Below, in pieces: positions 5,910-8,374 of a DNA stretch of 8,374 nt. The position numbers were made by a program, and so were the translations under genes. The notes under the pieces are model-generated. The model searched no databases. It had not been told where the DNA came from and saw only the letters and a list, made by a program, of their open reading frames with translations. This stretch comes from an uncultured Lachnospiraceae bacterium (lineage in GTDB: Bacteria > Bacillota > Clostridia > Lachnospirales > Lachnospiraceae), in NCBI GenBank assembly GCA_902783395.1, contig CACZRA010000012.1, forward strand, positions 1 to 8,374, written 5' to 3'. Numbering within the stretch: the first letter of the stretch is position 1; each line of letters begins with the position of its first letter.

Positions 5910-7995
5910 ATTCCTCTTTCTCCCTCGGCTTTCTGAAGGGACCGAATCCCGAAGGCTCCGTCTCGTCCGTTTCAAGCCTTGAAAGTATATCCTCAAACAT
6001 ATCGCTGTCTATCGTCTGTATCCTGTATTCAAGATGGAAATCCCTGAGCCCTGCCGGTATATCAAATATGACCTGGGGATCCCTGTTGTCAAATATCACC
6101 GTGCTCCCGCAGACCCTTCCGTTCACAAGGGCCTCCTTTACCGAAGCATCAAGAAGCCTTATCATGCAGCCGGTCTCCTGCGGATCGATCCTGAGCTTTG
6201 ATATTTTTTCGGGGAGCGGGATATCAAGCGTCACCTTCATATCATCGGTAAGCTCTCCGTCGAAAACGGGCATATTTCCCTCCGCAAAGCCCTCTCCGGT
6301 ATCCGCGTATACCCTGACATGAGCGGGCCTCAGAATCTCCTTGAACCCCTCCATGGCCTGTTCCAGTGTCACATATCCTCTTCCGAATATGCTGTACATC
6401 TTGTCGAGGGTAATATAATCTCCCGATATCCTGTGCTGGAGCTCCCTCTCCTGCGCATCGTATTCCTTCTCTTTCGCGGGATCAAGCCCTGCCGCCCGGT
6501 ATATCTCATCCTTGTCTATGATGCCGTCATGCTCGGCAAGAAAATATCTTACCGCCCTGTATATTATGAAGTCCGGCTCAGCCCCCTCCCTGACCCATTC
6601 ATAATCGGTTATGTTCCATGCGCCGTTCGCGGTTATCATTATATTTGAAAAAATAAAATCAATATCCGGAAGCTTCTTCGCTCTTATAAATCCGGCGAAC
6701 TGCTTTATTATGCTTACTGCCTTATCCTTCTTTCCCGCGGACAAAAGCTCCGCGAGTATCGTATCCAGTGTCTTTCCCGAAAGATACTCAAACTGTACTC
6801 CGAGGAAATCACCCTCCTTATCGGTAAGCAGCCTCGCCTTGTTTATCTTTACCGGAGAACCCTTAAGGAGCGCCGACAGCTTTGACGAATTGTCATACAT
6901 CGACAGGAGATGCGCCTTTGCGGCCGGTGTCTTGGGATACTTGACGACAAATTTCTTGTGAAAACCATCCTCGAGGATATCGGTCCTTATCTGGTATTTA
7001 GGATCTCTTTCATCCGAATGCTTGGAATAAAGGACCTGCTTCACATCAAAACTCTCTATCCTTTCTTCTATGGACATGAAGACAAGGAATGAATTGGAAA
7101 GCTCGGAAAAAAGGCCCTCACGTATCGCCTCATCAAAAGCCTTTCCTTCATCAAAGGCTATGAACCGGTCACTGTCAAAGTTTCTTGCCCTCCCCGCAAG
7201 CTCACCGGGCTGCGGCAGCCTCCTGTCGGAGAATATGACCGAAGGCAGCTTGTAGTCGGGGAAGGGGTAGAAGAAATTTGTCGAAAGCCCCGCCTCCTTC
7301 GCAAGCTCCAGCAGACCGCTCTTTGAGAAGGTCTTTACCTTGTCCGTATCGGGATATCCCTCTATCCCGTCGTAGTGCTTTCCTGTATGATCCTCCCTGC
7401 AGCCGGATATATATTTTATCCCGTACTTATTCTCTATCGCGACAACTATCTCCCCGCCCTGCGTCAGATGGGGGAGCAGCATCCTGAGCATTGCAAGATA
7501 CGGATCCATGCCCGGTATCGTGATATACGATCCCGCATATTCCAGCACGCCGATCAGGAAGATATAATCGAAGCTTTCTCCGAGATCCGGTTCTATATCC
7601 TCAAGGTTGCCGACCTTTATCTCTATATTATCGGCGTCCTTATTTCTGTACGCGTTGATAAGGCTCCTCTTGTAGGAGAGCTCTATCGCGGTGACCTTAT
7701 CGGCCTTCCTTGCAAGCGTCCCCGTTATCGCACCGCACCCCGCGCCTATCTCAAGGACCTTCTGCCCCTCATGTATGGGAATAAAATCGGCGATGTTCCC
7801 TCTCGTATCCGATAGATGGTACAGTCCGTTCCAGCTCTGCATGTGGGCGATCATTTCGTTATACCGCTCCGGAGGCTCCTTTTTTACGATCTCAAGCAGC
7901 TGGTCCTCTGCGCTTCCCTCACTGTACAGATCCCTGCCGCCGTAATGCGTCAGATCCAGTGTTACTTTTCCTACCTTTTCATATTTCTTTTCCAT
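5875..7995 (-). CDS. SAM-dependent methyltransferase fused to a kinase-like domain (WbdD-like architecture)
   Basis: A 706-residue cytoplasmic protein without signal peptide or membrane segments. Residues about 75-195 form a class I methyltransferase: motif I L-E-I-G-A-G-C-G-A-I-T-G (81-92), the ribose-binding acidic residue in T-A-I-E-L (E105), G-N-L-E-D-I (129-134), F-D-Y-I-F-L-I-G-V-L-E-Y (142-153) and G-G-E-I-V-V-A-I-E-N-K-Y (180-191). Residues about 335-490 resemble an APH/WbdD-type kinase: a candidate ATP lysine in F-V-V-K-Y-P (K352), a hinge-like F-E-Y-L-S-G-K-T-L (402-410), a catalytic loop D-I-D-F-I-F-S-N (444-451) with D446 and N451 at the kinase spacing, and T-D-Y-E (D464) in the DFG position. 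Residues about 580-662 are a beta-rich domain with an L-R-I-D-P motif. Likely role: methylating, and perhaps phosphorylating, the glycan or its non-reducing end. The methyltransferase call is firm; the kinase call rests on motifs. The ATG start lies 13 bases after an AGAGGTG and overlaps the exporter's end, suggesting coupled translation. Confidence 0.85.
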   Translation of the reverse strand: MEKKYEKVGKVTLDLTHYGGRDLYSEGSAEDQLLEIVKKEPPERYNEMIAHMQSWNGLYHLSDTRGNIADFIPIHEGQKVLEIGAGCGAITGTLARKADKVTAIELSYKRSLINAYRNKDADNIEIKVGNLEDIEPDLGESFDYIFLIGVLEYAGSYITIPGMDPYLAMLRMLLPHLTQGGEIVVAIENKYGIKYISGCREDHTGKHYDGIEGYPDTDKVKTFSKSGLLELAKEAGLSTNFFYPFPDYKLPSVIFSDRRLPQPGELAGRARNFDSDRFIAFDEGKAFDEAIREGLFSELSNSFLVFMSIEERIESFDVKQVLYSKHSDERDPKYQIRTDILEDGFHKKFVVKYPKTPAAKAHLLSMYDNSSKLSALLKGSPVKINKARLLTDKEGDFLGVQFEYLSGKTLDTILAELLSAGKKDKAVSIIKQFAGFIRAKKLPDIDFIFSNIMITANGAWNITDYEWVREGAEPDFIIYRAVRYFLAEHDGIIDKDEIYRAAGLDPAKEKEYDAQERELQHRISGDYITLDKMYSIFGRGYVTLEQAMEGFKEILRPAHVRVYADTGEGFAEGNMPVFDGELTDDMKVTLDIPLPEKISKLRIDPQETGCMIRLLDASVKEALVNGRVCGSTVIFDNRDPQVIFDIPAGLRDFHLEYRIQTIDSDMFEDILSRLETDETEPSGFGPFRKPREKEEYVKVSAVHRED
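5912..5926 (-). promoter_or_regulatory. Ribosome-binding region deciding the start of the first glycosyltransferase
   Basis: On the minus strand this reads GAGGGAGAAAGAGGA, ending three bases before the ATG at 5909. GGAG (10 bases from the ATG) or GAGG (3 bases) could pair with 16S rRNA; neither spacing is ideal, but no comparable sequence was needed to explain the upstream TTG, which lies deep in the methyltransferase gene. It supports the 565-residue form. Confidence 0.55.
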
Positions 7996-8374
7996 TTTTA
8001 AATAATTGCACCTCTGAATCCATATCGTAGTATCCTACCGTATCCTTCGATGATATGACCTGTACATTAAATATATCATACAATCTGTGGTAAACGGTAA
8101 AGTTTCCCTCCCTGTAGCCTACAAGTCCCAGGGATATCAGATAATCCCCGCCCTGCAGCATCATTCTCTGCGTCAAGGCAGCGATGATCTCATCCCCGTC
8201 CCTGCATTCTCCGGTAGAGAGCTTTTCAAACATCGTATTGGTACCCGTGATCTCCACTCCCATACGGTTCTTTATCGACACCGCTATTATGGGCTCAGAT
8301 ATATTCGCATGAAATTTTGTCTTTACCTTCACCGAATAGCTGTCACCCTTGATCACGGTATTTGCGATATTCCC
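7979..8374 (-). CDS. Polysaccharide ABC exporter ATPase, Wzt-type C-terminal glycan-binding domain (5' partial)
   Basis: Only the last 131 codons and the TGA stop are in the window. The frame stays open to base 8374 (G-N-I-A-N-T before the V-I-K-G-D run), so the in-frame GTG at 8356 is internal, not the start. The visible part is all beta-strand-like and matches the Wzt C-terminal domain (Pfam Wzt_C type): alternating strands (SYSVKVKTKFHANI), then I-K-N-R-M-G-V-E-I-T-G-T-N-T, the family's 'kd..G..i.G.NT' signature, then L-Q-G-G-D-Y-L-I-S-L-G-L and a closing Y-D-I-F-N-V-Q-V strand. In characterised Wzt proteins this domain follows the ATPase and binds the finished or capped glycan, selecting it for export. 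The Walker motifs would lie beyond the window, so the ATPase half is inferred. It overlaps the methyltransferase gene by 17 bases, fitting an export plus chain-modification unit. Confidence 0.85.
   Translation of the reverse strand, partial: GNIANTVIKGDSYSVKVKTKFHANISEPIIAVSIKNRMGVEITGTNTMFEKLSTGECRDGDEIIAALTQRMMLQGGDYLISLGLVGYREGNFTVYHRLYDIFNVQVISSKDTVGYYDMDSEVQLFKNGKEI

Noticed and set aside
5910..5996. Longer N-terminus of the first glycosyltransferase starting at a TTG
   Set aside because: The extra 29 residues come from the other frame of the methyltransferase gene; the ATG at 5909 with purine-rich sequence before it is a better start.
8354..8356. GTG as a true start giving a 125-residue stand-alone protein
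   Set aside because: The frame remains open to the window edge and the sequence begins inside a Wzt-type domain, so the gene is more simply a 5'-truncated exporter ATPase.

Overview
The window is a compact, one-directional block of surface-glycan genes, all read from the minus strand, so the order of transcription runs from base 8374 down to base 1. Mid-range G+C, tightly overlapping genes, Shine-Dalgarno-type start sites and the protein types point to a Gram-positive anaerobe of the Clostridia, most likely Lachnospiraceae (Butyrivibrio/Roseburia-like). This is inference from resemblance only; there is no rRNA or marker gene to prove it.

Layout in transcription order: (1) the C-terminal substrate-binding domain of a Wzt-type polysaccharide ABC exporter ATPase, cut by the window edge (8374-7979). 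(2) A 706-residue protein with an N-terminal SAM methyltransferase, a central region with the catalytic-loop motifs of an aminoglycoside-phosphotransferase/WbdD-type kinase, and a C-terminal beta-rich domain (7995-5875). (3) A family 2 glycosyltransferase with an eroded first GT domain, an intact second GT domain and a C-terminal beta-rich module (5909-4212). (4) A tandem two-domain family 2 glycosyltransferase with an N-terminal leucine-zipper-like coiled coil (4236-2161). (5) A membrane-anchored M13 (neprilysin/PepO) zinc metallopeptidase (2155-74). (6) The first codons of another gene (22-1).

The first four genes overlap by 17, 35 and 25 bases, and the peptidase starts 5 bases after the preceding stop. 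I see no terminator or convincing promoter between genes, so this looks like the interior of one long, translationally coupled operon. The glycosyltransferases would extend or decorate a glycan on a lipid carrier, the methyltransferase/kinase-like protein may modify the chain end, and the exporter's Wzt-type domain may recognise that modified glycan before export. That is the logic of the E. coli O8/O9a WbdD-Wzt system, here apparently in a Gram-positive setting. The role of the M13 peptidase in such an operon is not evident from sequence; it should act outside the membrane.

No RNA genes, mobile elements, CRISPR arrays or notable repeats were seen, and no gene-free stretch exceeds about 50 bases.
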